A stretch of 64,000 bases of DNA from Streptomyces fumigatiscleroticus (GCF_014647975.1 NZ_BMQF01000011.1:221899-285898); one strand, 5' to 3'. Shown: positions 8,459 to 18,188, counted from the stretch's first letter. Numbers and translations: made by a program. Notes: generated by a model not told the origin, from the letters alone.

Positions 8459-10849
8459 GTGGCCGAGGCGGCAGACTTCCAGGGGACCACTCCCTCACCT
8501 GCCCGCCGCTGGCTGAGGCGCACCGGGGTACTGCTCGCCGGGGCGCCCCTGCTGGCCGGCCTGTTCCAGGTGCCCGCCGCCCACGCCGCCGTACCGGAGT
8601 CCGTGCGCTCAGCCGCCGGCTCGGGCACCGTGGACGTCGCCGTCGACTCGCTCAGCCCCTCCGTTCCCACGGACGGTGACACGCTCACCGTCTCCGGCAC
8701 GGTGACGAACAAGAGCAAGCGGACCGTCACCGACGCCCATGTGGGCCTGCGCGTGGGGGACACGCTCGACACCCGCTCGGCCATCGACTCCGTCGCCAAG
8801 GACAGCGATGACATCCGGGACCCGCTCGGCTCCGAGATCGGCGGCGCGTACGTCGCGAAGTTCGCCGAGCTCACCCCCGGCGTCTCCGAGCACTTCAACA
8901 TCTCGGTCCCGGTCGACGAGCTGGACCTGGGGGAGAACGGCGTCTACCAGCTCGCCGTCTCGCTCTCCGGCCAGACGTCCGCGCAGCCGTGGGAACAGGT
9001 CCTCGGCGTCCAGCGCACGTTCCTGCCGTGGCAGCCCGACGAGGCCGGCACCAAGACGAAGACGACCTACCTGTGGCCGCTCCTGTCCACCGTGCACATG
9101 ACGGCCGAGACGGGGTCGAACGAGCAGCAGACCCCGGTCTTCCGCAACGACGACCTGGCCAAGGAGATCTCCCCGGGCGGCCGTCTCAACCAGATGGTGA
9201 CGCTGGGCAAGGACCTCGACGTCACCTGGGTCGTCGACCCGGACCTGCTGGCCTCCGTGGACGCGATGACGGGCAGCTATGAAGTCCGGCGGAAGGGCGG
9301 CAAACCCGTCACGGGCACCCACCAGGCCGTCGCCCGGCAGTGGCTCGCGGACCTCCAGGAGGCGGTGGCGGGCAAGGAGGTCGTGGCGCTGCCCTACGCC
9401 GATCCGGACCTGGCCTCCCTGGCCCACAACGGCACGAGCGTCGCGGGCTCGCTGAGCCGCCTCAAGGAGGCCACGGACGTCGTCGTCAACACGGTGGAGC
9501 CGATCCTCCACGTGAAACCGGCCACCGACTTCACCTGGCCCGTGGACGGCGCCGTCGACCCGTCGATCGTCAAGGTCGCCACCTCCGCGGGTGCCGACAA
9601 GGTGATCGCCCGCAGCGACAGCCTCCAGGAGACCGGCGATCTGTCGTACACGCCCTCCGCGGCCCGGCCCATCGGCGGTGGCACGACGGCCGTCGTGGCG
9701 GACGCCCGGCTGTCGACGGCGTTCGAGGCCGATCTGACGACGGCGTCGGCGTCCACCCTGGCGGTGCAGCGGTTCCTCGCCCAGAGCCTGGCGCTCGACC
9801 TCCAGACCGGCAGACAGCGCAGCATCGTCGTCGCACCGCAGCGCACCCCCTCCGCCGGCCAGGCCCGCGCGATGGCCGAGGCGCTGACGGCCCTCCAGGG
9901 CGGAACCTGGTCGGAATCGCAGGAGCTCACGGCGGCCGCCGCGGCCAAGCCGGACCCGGGTGCCACCACGAAGGTGCCGTCGGCCTCCTCCTATCCCTCC
10001 TCGCTGCGCAGGCAGGAGCTGCCGCGGACGGCCTTCGACCAGATCGCCAGGACGCAGGACAAGCTCGACAACTTCAAGGTGATCCTCACCGACCAGTCCC
10101 GGGTCGTCACCCCCTTCGGCCGGGCCATGAACCGGGAGATGTCCACGTCGTGGCGCGGCAGGGCGGCCAAGGCGGCCGGCTACCGCAACGGTGTGGAGTC
10201 CTACCTCGGCGGGCTCACCGACCAGGTCAAGCTGATCGACAAGTCGGAGACGAAGCTTTCCGGCCGTAGTGCCACGATCCCCGTGACCGTGCAGAACAAC
10301 CTGGTGCAGGGCGTGGAGCACCTGGTGCTGCGGCTCACCTCCACCAACCCGACCCGACTGAAGATCGGGGGCTACGACTACGAGGAACAGCCCGTCACGG
10401 TGTCCGGCGGCCACAGTCAGTCGGTGAAGTTCACCACGTCGGCCAACGCCAACGGCCGGGCGACGGTGGTCGCCCAGCTGTACACCGAGGACGGCCGCAA
10501 ATACGGTGCCCCCGTCACCTTCGACGTGAAGGTCACCGAGATCACGGTCACCGTCATGCTGGTCATCGGCGGCGGTGTCCTCCTGCTCGCCCTCGCCGGC
10601 TTCCGGATGTACACGCAGCGCAAGCGCGCTGCCGCCCGCGAGACGGACCAGGACGGACCCGACGGGACGGGCGGCGCGGACGGAACCGACGGCGGACCGG
10701 AGAACCCCGAAGGCCCCGAAGACCGTCTCAAGGAGGAGTCCGGGGACCGCCCGCGGGCAGGCGCCCCGGAGCAGCCGAGTGACCCGGCACCGGACACCGC
10801 ACCGGAAAGCGCCGACCCGTCCGGCACGGGTGAGAGAGTGGACCGTTGA
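8459..10849 (+). CDS. DUF6049 family secreted/membrane protein
   Basis: 796 aa from GTG 8459. A twin-Arg-containing basic N-terminus and hydrophobic core ending VPAAHAA indicate a signal peptide (about residues 1-43). A large extracellular region of roughly 670 residues follows, with early CARDB/Ig-like features (VSGTVTNKSKRTV). One membrane segment sits near residues 697-718 and a Gly/Asp/Pro-rich acidic cytoplasmic tail ends the protein. The gene directly precedes murJ (44-base gap), an arrangement shared with M. tuberculosis Rv3909-Rv3910. This suggests a role with lipid II export or the cell envelope, but biochemical function is unknown. Confidence 0.85.
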   Translation: MAEAADFQGTTPSPARRWLRRTGVLLAGAPLLAGLFQVPAAHAAVPESVRSAAGSGTVDVAVDSLSPSVPTDGDTLTVSGTVTNKSKRTVTDAHVGLRVGDTLDTRSAIDSVAKDSDDIRDPLGSEIGGAYVAKFAELTPGVSEHFNISVPVDELDLGENGVYQLAVSLSGQTSAQPWEQVLGVQRTFLPWQPDEAGTKTKTTYLWPLLSTVHMTAETGSNEQQTPVFRNDDLAKEISPGGRLNQMVTLGKDLDVTWVVDPDLLASVDAMTGSYEVRRKGGKPVTGTHQAVARQWLADLQEAVAGKEVVALPYADPDLASLAHNGTSVAGSLSRLKEATDVVVNTVEPILHVKPATDFTWPVDGAVDPSIVKVATSAGADKVIARSDSLQETGDLSYTPSAARPIGGGTTAVVADARLSTAFEADLTTASASTLAVQRFLAQSLALDLQTGRQRSIVVAPQRTPSAGQARAMAEALTALQGGTWSESQELTAAAAAKPDPGATTKVPSASSYPSSLRRQELPRTAFDQIARTQDKLDNFKVILTDQSRVVTPFGRAMNREMSTSWRGRAAKAAGYRNGVESYLGGLTDQVKLIDKSETKLSGRSATIPVTVQNNLVQGVEHLVLRLTSTNPTRLKIGGYDYEEQPVTVSGGHSQSVKFTTSANANGRATVVAQLYTEDGRKYGAPVTFDVKVTEITVTVMLVIGGGVLLLALAGFRMYTQRKRAAARETDQDGPDGTGGADGTDGGPENPEGPEDRLKEESGDRPRAGAPEQPSDPAPDTAPESADPSGTGERVDR

Positions 10850-10893
10850 GGATGTCGTGGCCGGTGGGCCCGGGACGATGAGGTGGGGTAACC

Positions 10894-13140
10894 ATGAACG
10901 CGCCGTACGACGGTGACCGCGGCCAGGCCGTGGGCGGCCCGGGCCACCCCGAGGACCCGCCGCCCGACCACGGCCAGGTGCCGCCGCAGCAGCCCGCGGA
11001 CATGTACCTCCAGGACGCCTTCGGCCAGGACCCCTACCGGGCGCAGGACCTCTCCGCCCAGGACCCGGTCACCGAGGCGCTCTACGACCGCTCCGCGCAC
11101 CCCCCGCCGCCTCCGGGCACGTACCAGCCCCAGCCGCCGCTGTACTCCCAGCCGCCGCAGCACCCGTACGCCCCCGACCCGCGTCTGTGGGCCCGGACCC
11201 CGCCGCCGGAGCCGGAGGGCCCGACCCAGTACCTGCCCTACGGCGACGACCCGCGGACGACCCAGTTCGTGGGCGTGGACGACCTGGTCACCCAGGCGGG
11301 CGAGCAGCCCGCCCAGCACGACGCCTTCGCGCACCTGTTCCGCGACCAGCAGCAGGGCAGCGGCCACCCGTCGTACGAGTCACCGGGAGTGCCCGCCCCG
11401 TCCCCGGCTCCGGCCCCGTTCGGGACGGCTCCGCCGCCCGTGACCGAGGCGCCCGAACCCGCGCCGGAGCCGGCGCCGGCTCCCGCACCGGCCGCCGCGC
11501 CCAAGAAGGGCGGCCGCGCGGCCGGCCTGCTGAAGTCCAGCGCCGTGATGGCCGCGGGCACGATGGTCTCCCGCCTCACCGGCTTCGTCCGCTCCGCGCT
11601 GATCGTCTCCGCACTCGGCGTCGGCCTGCTCGGCGACACCTTCCAGGTCGCCTACCAGCTGCCGACGATGATCTACATCCTGACCGTCGGCGGCGGCCTC
11701 AACTCCGTCTTCGTGCCGCAGCTCGTGCGGGCCATGAAGGAGGACGAGGACGGCGGCGAGGCGTACGCCAACCGCCTGCTCACCCTGGTGATGGTGGCGC
11801 TCGGCGCGCTCACGGTCCTCGCAGTCCTCGGCGCGCCCGTCCTGATCCGTCTGCTGTCCGACCCGGTCGCCAGCGACCCCGCGGCCAACGAGGTCGGCAT
11901 CACCTTCATCCGGTACTTCATGCCCTCGATCTTCTTCATGGGCATCCACGTGGTGATGGGGCAGATCCTCAACGCGCGCGGGCGGTTCGGCGCGATGATG
12001 TGGACGCCCGTCCTGAACAACATCGTCATCATCGTGACGCTGGGGACGTTCATCTGGGTCTACGGCACTGCGGCCGACTCCGGGATGAAGGTCACCAACA
12101 TCCCGCCGGAGGGCCAGCGCCTCCTCGGCGTCGGCGTGCTGCTCGGTCTCGTCGTGCAGGCCCTGGCGATGATCCCCTACCTGCGCGAGACCGGCTTCCG
12201 GCTGCGGCCGCGCTTCGACTGGAAGGGTGCCGGCCTCGGCAAGGCGGTGACGCTCGCCAAGTGGACCTTCTTCTTCGTCCTCGCCAACCAGGCCGGCGCG
12301 ATCGTCGTCTCCCAGCTGTCCACCGCCGCGGGCAAGGACTCGCCGGTCGACGGCACCGGCTTCTCCGCCTATGCCAACGCCCAGCTGATCTGGGGCCTGC
12401 CGCAGGCGATCATCACCGTCTCGCTGATGGCCGCCCTGCTGCCGCGTCTGTCGCGCTCGGCGGCCGAGGGCGACGGCGGTGCCGTCCGCGACGACATCTC
12501 GCAGGGCCTGCGCACGACCGCGGTCGCCATCGTGCCCATCGCGTTCGGCTTCGTCGCGCTCGGCATCCCGATGTGCACGCTGATCTTCGGTTCCTCGGGC
12601 ACCAGCGAGGCCACCAACATGGGCTACATGCTGATGGCCTTCGGCCTCGGTCTGATCCCCTACTCGGTCCAGTACGTCGTCCTGCGCGCCTTCTACGCCT
12701 ACGAGGACACCCGCACGCCCTTCTACAACACGGTCATCGTGGCCGCGGTCAACGCGGGCGCCTCGGCCCTGTGCTACGTCCTGATCCCCTCACGCTGGGC
12801 CGTCGTCGGCATGGCCGCCTCCTACGGCCTGGCCTACGCGATCGGTGTCGGCGTCGCCTGGCGCCGGCTGCGCAAGCGGCTGGGCGGGGACCTGGACGGC
12901 TCCCGCGTGCTGCGGACGTACGCCCGGCTCGGCATCGCGTCGGTCCCGGCCGCGCTGCTCAGCGGAGCGGCCTGCTACGGCATCGGCCACTCGCTCGGTC
13001 AGGGCGTCGTGGGCTCCTTCGCCGCACTGCTGGCCGGAGGGGCCGTCCTGCTCGGCATCTTCTACGTCGCGGCCCGCCGCATGCGCATCGAGGAACTCAA
13101 CTCGCTGGTCGGCATGGTCCGCGGGCGCCTGGGTCGCTGA
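10894..13140 (+). CDS. murJ: Lipid II flippase MurJ (MviN family)
   Basis: 748 aa. Residues 1-205 are a Pro/Gln/Glu-rich disordered cytoplasmic tail. The MurJ core follows with about 14 membrane helices, beginning with KSSAVMAAGTMVSRLTGFVRS and including the conserved PTMIYILTVGGGLNSVFVPQ region and YEDTRTPFYNT. It translocates lipid II across the membrane for peptidoglycan synthesis. In mycobacteria MurJ is fused to a C-terminal pseudokinase; here the pseudokinase is a separate gene immediately downstream. ATG start follows GAGGTGGGG. Operon with the DUF6049 gene. Confidence 0.95.
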   Translation: MNAPYDGDRGQAVGGPGHPEDPPPDHGQVPPQQPADMYLQDAFGQDPYRAQDLSAQDPVTEALYDRSAHPPPPPGTYQPQPPLYSQPPQHPYAPDPRLWARTPPPEPEGPTQYLPYGDDPRTTQFVGVDDLVTQAGEQPAQHDAFAHLFRDQQQGSGHPSYESPGVPAPSPAPAPFGTAPPPVTEAPEPAPEPAPAPAPAAAPKKGGRAAGLLKSSAVMAAGTMVSRLTGFVRSALIVSALGVGLLGDTFQVAYQLPTMIYILTVGGGLNSVFVPQLVRAMKEDEDGGEAYANRLLTLVMVALGALTVLAVLGAPVLIRLLSDPVASDPAANEVGITFIRYFMPSIFFMGIHVVMGQILNARGRFGAMMWTPVLNNIVIIVTLGTFIWVYGTAADSGMKVTNIPPEGQRLLGVGVLLGLVVQALAMIPYLRETGFRLRPRFDWKGAGLGKAVTLAKWTFFFVLANQAGAIVVSQLSTAAGKDSPVDGTGFSAYANAQLIWGLPQAIITVSLMAALLPRLSRSAAEGDGGAVRDDISQGLRTTAVAIVPIAFGFVALGIPMCTLIFGSSGTSEATNMGYMLMAFGLGLIPYSVQYVVLRAFYAYEDTRTPFYNTVIVAAVNAGASALCYVLIPSRWAVVGMAASYGLAYAIGVGVAWRRLRKRLGGDLDGSRVLRTYARLGIASVPAALLSGAACYGIGHSLGQGVVGSFAALLAGGAVLLGIFYVAARRMRIEELNSLVGMVRGRLGR

Positions 13141-13280
13141 GACGGGGGGGAAGCGCACAACCATCGTCCGCCACCGTGTGTCGTGCATAGCGGCGGACTG
13201 TGGGCACAATTGGTTTCGGCGTCGGACGGCGCGCAACGGGTGTCGACCGGCGCGCAACGGATGGGGAGGCAGGAACGACG

Positions 13281-14969
13281 GTGGCGGAACGAAGCACGGC
13301 TGCCGTCGACGTGGCAGACAACAGCGGCGAGGGGTCGCTGACCGCACAGGCGGACCAGTCCACGGCCGACGGGGTGGCCAAGAACCGGGAGCGGGACACG
13401 GAAAGCGACGAGGCGCAGCACGGCGGCGGGACTGAGGGTTTCAAGGCCTCACCTCCCGAGCTGCACAGCGGCCACAAACTGGCCAGACGCTATCGCCTCG
13501 AGGAGTGCGTCACTCGTCTGGACGGATTCAGCAGCTGGCGGGCTGTGGACGAGAAACTCCGTCGTGCCGTCGGTGTCCATGTCCTGCCCGCGGACCACGC
13601 ACGGGCCCGCACCGTGCTGGCCGCGGCCCGCTCCTCCGCGCTGCTCGGCGATCCCCGCTTCGTCCAGGTACTGGACGCCGTCGAGGAGAACGACCTCGTC
13701 TACGTCGTCCACGAGTGGCTCCCCGACGCCACCGAACTGACCACACTCCTCGCCTCCGGCCCGCTGGAGGTGTACGACGCCTACCAGATGGTCAGCCAGG
13801 TCTCCGCCGCCATGGCCGCCGCCCACCGCGAGGGCCTCGCCCATCTGCGTCTGAACCCCAACGCCGTGCTGCGCACCTCGACCGGCCAGTGGCGCATCCG
13901 CGGCCTGGCGGTCAACGCCGCGCTGCGCGGCATCAAGTCCGACACCCCGCAGCGCACCGACACGGAGGCCATCGGCGCCCTGCTCTACGCGGCGCTGACC
14001 CAGCGCTGGCCGTACGAGAACGACGCCTACGGTCTGTCCGGCCTGCCCAAGGACCTCGGTCTGATCCCGCCCGACCAGGTACGCGCCGGCGTCCACCGCG
14101 GACTGTCGGAGCTCGCCATGCGGGCGCTCGCCAACGACGGCGCCACCGCCTCCCGCCACGAGTCCCCCTGCACCACGCCGGAGGAACTGGTCAAGGCGAT
14201 CGGGGAGATGCCCCGCATCCGCCCGCCGGAGCCGGCGTTCACCGCCCCGCCCGAGTACCAGCGCACGACGTACCAGCAGGGCTCGTACGGCCGTTCCGCT
14301 CCGCACCCGGGCGTCACGCAGCCGGTGCCGTCCCCTCCGCCCCCGTTGCAGAGCCGCACCGGCAAGGTCCTCAAGTGGGCCGTGTCGGCCCTGCTGATCG
14401 CCGCGCTCGGCCTCGGCAGCTGGCAGCTGGCGGATGCCCTGATGGACCAGGGCGGCAAGTCGGAGGAGGGCAACCAGACCCAGACGACGGACGGGGACGA
14501 CAAGAAGCCGACGAAGTCCGCCAGCCGGCCGATCGCGATCAGCAGCGTCCGGGACTTCGACCCCTTCGGTGACGGCTCCGAGAAGCCCTCCGACGTCGGC
14601 AAGACCTACGACGACAGCACCGCGACGTACTGGGAGACGAACTACTACAACGGCGCCGACTTCGGAAATCTGAAGTCCGGCCTCGGCCTCGTCCTCGACC
14701 TCGGCAAGACCCAGGAGGTCGGGAAGGTGACCGTCACCTTCATGGGATCGACCTCGGTCGAGCTCCGTGCCGCCTCCGGTACGGCAGGCACGGAGCCCAC
14801 CTCCTTCGACGCCTACTCCAAGGTCGCCGAAGGCTCCGGCACGAGCGTGACGCTCCAGCCGGACCAGACCGTGAAGACCCGCTACCTACTGGTCTGGCTG
14901 ACCAAGCTGCCACTGACCGAGGAAGGCACCTACCGTGGCCGGGTCGCGGACATCAAGGTGACCAGCTGA
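13281..14969 (+). CDS. MurJ-associated pseudokinase with discoidin-like extracellular domain
   Basis: 562 aa from GTG 13281 (GGAGG at 13264-13268); the frame is open from 13200. Residues ~70-320 have a protein-kinase fold, but the catalytic loop reads HLRLNPNAVL instead of HRDxKxxN, the DFG is replaced by IRGLAV, and no glycine loop is clear, so it should not phosphorylate. A Pro-rich linker, one membrane segment (~370-392) and a 150-residue outside domain follow. The last resembles an F5/8-type C (discoidin) sandwich (SSVRDFDPFGDG to GRVADIKVTS). In mycobacteria the homologous part is fused to MurJ and, when phosphorylated, recruits an FHA protein (FhaA) that is also encoded in this window. 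Confidence 0.85.
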   Translation: MAERSTAAVDVADNSGEGSLTAQADQSTADGVAKNRERDTESDEAQHGGGTEGFKASPPELHSGHKLARRYRLEECVTRLDGFSSWRAVDEKLRRAVGVHVLPADHARARTVLAAARSSALLGDPRFVQVLDAVEENDLVYVVHEWLPDATELTTLLASGPLEVYDAYQMVSQVSAAMAAAHREGLAHLRLNPNAVLRTSTGQWRIRGLAVNAALRGIKSDTPQRTDTEAIGALLYAALTQRWPYENDAYGLSGLPKDLGLIPPDQVRAGVHRGLSELAMRALANDGATASRHESPCTTPEELVKAIGEMPRIRPPEPAFTAPPEYQRTTYQQGSYGRSAPHPGVTQPVPSPPPPLQSRTGKVLKWAVSALLIAALGLGSWQLADALMDQGGKSEEGNQTQTTDGDDKKPTKSASRPIAISSVRDFDPFGDGSEKPSDVGKTYDDSTATYWETNYYNGADFGNLKSGLGLVLDLGKTQEVGKVTVTFMGSTSVELRAASGTAGTEPTSFDAYSKVAEGSGTSVTLQPDQTVKTRYLLVWLTKLPLTEEGTYRGRVADIKVTS

Positions 14970-14994
14970 GGTCGTCGACGAGGGAGGGGGTCCG

Positions 14995-15720
14995 ATGGCA
15001 GATGACACCGCATACGGCGACGCGAGCGATCAGGACCTCCTCACCCGGCATGTGAAGGGTGACCCCGACGCCTTCGGCGAGCTGGTCCGCCGGCACCGGG
15101 ACCGCCTGTGGGCCGTGGCGCTGCGGACGCTGGGAGACCGGGAAGAGGCCGCCGACGCGGTCCAGGACGCTCTGGTCTCGGCCTACCGGGCCGCCCACAC
15201 CTTCCGCGGCCAGTCGGCCGTGACCACGTGGCTGCACCGCATCACGGTGAACGCCTGCCTGGACCGTGCCCGCAAGGCGGCCTCCCGGAAGACCGCTCCG
15301 GTCGACGACACCGAACGTCTGGAGCAGCTGCTGGAGCCGCATGAGTCGGCCGCCGCTCCGGCCGAACGCAACGACCTGCACCGCCAGCTCCTCGAAGCCC
15401 TGGAGACCCTTCCGCCCGACCAGCGGGCGGCCCTGGTCCTGGTGGACATGCAGGGGTACCCGGTGGCCGAGGCCGCCCGCATGCTCGATGTACCGACCGG
15501 CACGGTGAAGAGCCGGTGCGCCCGCGGCCGGGCCAGACTCCTTCCCCTCCTCACCCATCTCCGGCCCGGAAACAGTGGTGACGCGAAGAAGCCGGACGGG
15601 GAACGGAACCGGACGCAGGGGACATCCGTCCCACCCGCAGCGGGACCGCGGACGACGGCACCGCGTGACCCGGGGCCGAGTGATTCAGCTGCTGTGAAGG
15701 GCGGAGGTGGACGAGCGTGA
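14995..15720 (+). CDS. sigM: ECF RNA polymerase sigma factor SigM
   Basis: 241 aa. Region 2 (about 15-85) includes DAFGELVRRHRDRLWAVALR and the DAVQDALVSAYRA stretch. Region 4 (about 130-180) includes LPPDQRAALVLVDMQGY and the helix-turn-helix ending GTVKSRCARGRARL. The C-terminal ~45 residues are a low-complexity tail. Two features support SigM: position after murJ/pseudokinase and before trxBA (as in M. tuberculosis Rv3911), and a downstream gene encoding a zinc-type anti-sigma. Stop and next start overlap (GTGA), indicating translational coupling. Confidence 0.92.
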   Translation: MADDTAYGDASDQDLLTRHVKGDPDAFGELVRRHRDRLWAVALRTLGDREEAADAVQDALVSAYRAAHTFRGQSAVTTWLHRITVNACLDRARKAASRKTAPVDDTERLEQLLEPHESAAAPAERNDLHRQLLEALETLPPDQRAALVLVDMQGYPVAEAARMLDVPTGTVKSRCARGRARLLPLLTHLRPGNSGDAKKPDGERNRTQGTSVPPAAGPRTTAPRDPGPSDSAAVKGGGGRA

Positions 15721-16649
15721 CGTCGACGACGGACATGTCCGGGCACCCTGACGTCGCGGAGATCTCCGACCTCTCCGAAGGGCTGCTCCCACCATCACGC
15801 AGCGCGGACGTACGACGGCATCTGGACGAGTGCGAGCTCTGCGCGGACGTCTACGCGTCGCTGGAGGAGATCAGGGGACTGCTCGGTTCCTTGCCCGGAC
15901 CGCCCCGTATGCCCGCCGACGTGGCCGGCCGTATCGACGCCGCCCTCGCCGCGGAGGCACTGCTCAACGCCACGGCGCTCCCGGGGGCCCACGAGGCGGC
16001 GGTGGTCGGCGTGTCCGGCTCCGCACCGGACGAGGACACCGGCGTCCGTGTTTCACGTGAAACATCGGTGCCGGCGGCCCGCCCGGGCGGCCGGGCCCGC
16101 ATGTCCACCACCGGGCCGGGCCGGAAGGACCGCAGGCGCGAGCAGCGGCGCAGGATCGCTGTTCTGGGTTCGGTGTTCGCCGCCGCTGTCCTCGGGCTCG
16201 GCTCCGTGCTGCTGGCGTCGTTCCAGGACGGCGATCCGTCCGACAACACCGCCCATCGCCAGCAGTCCGCCGCCGCGGACACCTTCTCCGAGGGCAAGCT
16301 GGAGAAACAGGTCGCCGATCTTCTCGACCAGAACCCGGGCGCCCGCACCGGCAGCCGCACGCCGCGGAGTCTCGGAGTGGAGTCCGAGTCCGAGTCCGGC
16401 ACCGAGGGACCTCGCGTCTTCAAGCAGCCCACCGTTCCCGACTGCGTGCAGCAAGGCATCGGCCGCAGCGAACCGGCCCTCGCCACCGAGGAAGGGACGT
16501 TCAAGGGGACGGAGGCGCTGCTCGTGATACTGCCCGACGCCTCCGACGACACCCGGGTCACCGCGTACATCGTGGAGTCGACGTGCGCCGACCAGCCGTC
16601 GGCCGCCACGGCCAAGGTGCTCCTGAAGCGCTCCTACGTACATTCGTAG
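15717..16649 (+). CDS. Anti-sigma factor (ZAS-like), probable SigM regulator
   Basis: 310 aa; GTG overlaps the sigM stop by four bases. The N-terminal domain has the H-x3-C-x2-C zinc motif in RRHLDECELCADVY (about residues 30-40). A basic linker, one membrane segment (~143-162) and an extracytoplasmic domain with CVQQGIGRSEPAL follow. This layout fits a membrane-bound anti-sigma sensing an envelope or redox signal and holding SigM. A perfect parS lies inside the gene (16050-16063) and is translated as VSRET. Syntenic with M. tuberculosis Rv3912 (RsmA). Confidence 0.85.
   Translation: MTSTTDMSGHPDVAEISDLSEGLLPPSRSADVRRHLDECELCADVYASLEEIRGLLGSLPGPPRMPADVAGRIDAALAAEALLNATALPGAHEAAVVGVSGSAPDEDTGVRVSRETSVPAARPGGRARMSTTGPGRKDRRREQRRRIAVLGSVFAAAVLGLGSVLLASFQDGDPSDNTAHRQQSAAADTFSEGKLEKQVADLLDQNPGARTGSRTPRSLGVESESESGTEGPRVFKQPTVPDCVQQGIGRSEPALATEEGTFKGTEALLVILPDASDDTRVTAYIVESTCADQPSAATAKVLLKRSYVHS
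16050..16063. promoter_or_regulatory. parS: parS site inside the anti-sigma gene
   Basis: Perfect GTTTCACGTGAAAC within the coding frame, read as VSRET in the linker between the zinc domain and the membrane segment. Confidence 0.93.
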
Positions 16650-16740
16650 CCGGCTCGCGGCACGCTCCCGGGCCCAGCGCTCTGTTCCCGCTCTGCGTGG
16701 TATCTCGTCCGTGCTCCCTCGCGAGTGCTCGGACACAGCG

Positions 16741-16766
16741 GGAATGCGCGCCCCTTAGGATCCGTT
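16741..16766 (+). promoter_or_regulatory. SigR-type promoter of trxBA
   Basis: GGAAT (16741-16745), exactly 18 bases, then GTT (16764-16766). This matches the GGAAT-N18-GTT consensus of thiol-oxidative-stress SigR promoters, which are known to drive trxBA in S. coelicolor. Located 76 bases before the trxB start. Confidence 0.8.
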
Positions 16767-16841
16767 GGGTGGGGTGAGAGCTCATCCGAGAGAGGCTCCC
16801 ACCGGTCCTGAAGACGCGACCCAGAGACGAGGAATCAAGCC

Positions 16842-17813
16842 GTGAGCGACGTCCGTAACGTGATCATCATCGGGTCCGGGCCCGCCGGCTACACGTCGGC
16901 GCTCTACACCGCACGCGCGTCGCTGAAGCCGCTGGTGTTCGAGGGTGCCGTCACCGCGGGCGGTGCGCTGATGAACACCACCGAGGTGGAGAACTTCCCC
17001 GGCTTCCAGGACGGCATCATGGGCCCCGAGCTCATGGACAACATGCGCGCCCAGGCCGAGCGCTTCGGTGCCGAACTCGTTCCGGACGACATCGTCGCCG
17101 TCGACCTGACCGGCGAGATCAAGACCGTCACGGACACCGCGGGAACGGTCCACAGGGCGAAGGCCGTCATCGTCGCCACCGGCTCCCAGCACCGCAAGCT
17201 CGGCCTGCCCAACGAGGACACGCTCTCCGGCCGCGGTGTCTCCTGGTGCGCCACCTGTGACGGCTTCTTCTTCAAGGACCAGGACATCGCCGTGATCGGT
17301 GGTGGCGACACCGCGATGGAGGAGGCCACCTTCCTCTCCCGCTTCGCCAAGTCCGTGACCATCGTCCACCGTCGTGACACCCTGCGTGCGTCCAAGGCCA
17401 TGCAGGAGCGTGCCTTCGCCGACCCGAAGATCAGCTTCGTGTGGGACAGCGAGGTCGCCGAGATCCAGGGTGACTCCAAGCTGTCCGGCCTGAAGCTGCG
17501 CAACCTCAAGACCGGTGAGCTGTCGGACCTGGCCGTGACCGGTCTGTTCATCGCGATCGGCCACGACCCGCGCACCGAGCTCTTCAAGAACCAGCTGGAC
17601 CTGGACGCGGAGGGCTACCTCAAGGTGAACGCGCCCTCCACCCGGACCAGCCTGACGGGTGTCTTCGCCGCCGGCGACGTGGTCGACCACACCTACCGGC
17701 AGGCGATCACCGCGGCCGGCACCGGCTGCTCCGCCGCTCTGGACGCCGAGCGCTTCCTCGCCGCCCTCGCGGACAACGAGCAGAAGGCCGAGCCCGAGAA
17801 GACCACTGTCTGA
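16842..17813 (+). CDS. trxB: Thioredoxin reductase (NADPH)
   Basis: 323 aa FAD/NADPH enzyme reducing thioredoxin. FAD site GSGPAGYTSALYTARA near the N-terminus, redox-active pair in WCATCDGFF (Cys136 and Cys139), NADPH site IGGGDTAMEEATFLS, and the second FAD motif TGVFAAGDVVD. GTG start (the frame begins VSDVRNV). Preceded by a SigR promoter and followed after 42 bases by trxA, forming the trxBA operon induced by disulphide stress. Confidence 0.97.
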   Translation: MSDVRNVIIIGSGPAGYTSALYTARASLKPLVFEGAVTAGGALMNTTEVENFPGFQDGIMGPELMDNMRAQAERFGAELVPDDIVAVDLTGEIKTVTDTAGTVHRAKAVIVATGSQHRKLGLPNEDTLSGRGVSWCATCDGFFFKDQDIAVIGGGDTAMEEATFLSRFAKSVTIVHRRDTLRASKAMQERAFADPKISFVWDSEVAEIQGDSKLSGLKLRNLKTGELSDLAVTGLFIAIGHDPRTELFKNQLDLDAEGYLKVNAPSTRTSLTGVFAAGDVVDHTYRQAITAAGTGCSAALDAERFLAALADNEQKAEPEKTTV

Positions 17814-17855
17814 CCCTCATCCGCCCCACTGCACCAACCAGTTAAGGAGCCCGCC

Positions 17856-18188
17856 GTGGCCGGCACCCTGAAGAATGTGACCGACGCTTCCTTCGAGGAG
17901 GACGTCCTCAAGAGCGACAAGCCCGTCCTGGTGGACTTCTGGGCCTCCTGGTGCGGTCCGTGCCGCCAGATTGCGCCGTCCCTCGAAGCCATCGCTGCCG
18001 AACATGGCGACAAGATCGAGGTCGTCAAGCTGAACATCGACGAGAACCCCGGTACGGCCGCCAAGTACGGCGTGATGTCGATCCCGACCCTGAACGTCTA
18101 CCAGGGTGGCGAGGTCGCCAAGACGATCGTCGGCGCCAAGCCGAAGGCCGCGATCGAGCGCGACCTCGCGGACTTCATCGCCGACTGA
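17856..18188 (+). CDS. trxA: Thioredoxin
   Basis: 110 aa, full family length, with active-site WCGPC (Cys33, Cys36), upstream VLVDFWASW and the cis-proline segment MSIPTLNVYQGGE. GTG start after AAGGAG. Substrate partner of the adjacent thioredoxin reductase; cytoplasmic. Operon ends in a hairpin preceded by a parS site. Confidence 0.97.
   Translation: MAGTLKNVTDASFEEDVLKSDKPVLVDFWASWCGPCRQIAPSLEAIAAEHGDKIEVVKLNIDENPGTAAKYGVMSIPTLNVYQGGEVAKTIVGAKPKAAIERDLADFIAD

Noticed and set aside
9500..9513. CCTCCACGTGAAAC in the DUF6049 gene as a parS
   Set aside because: Three mismatches to the 14-bp consensus; likely chance.
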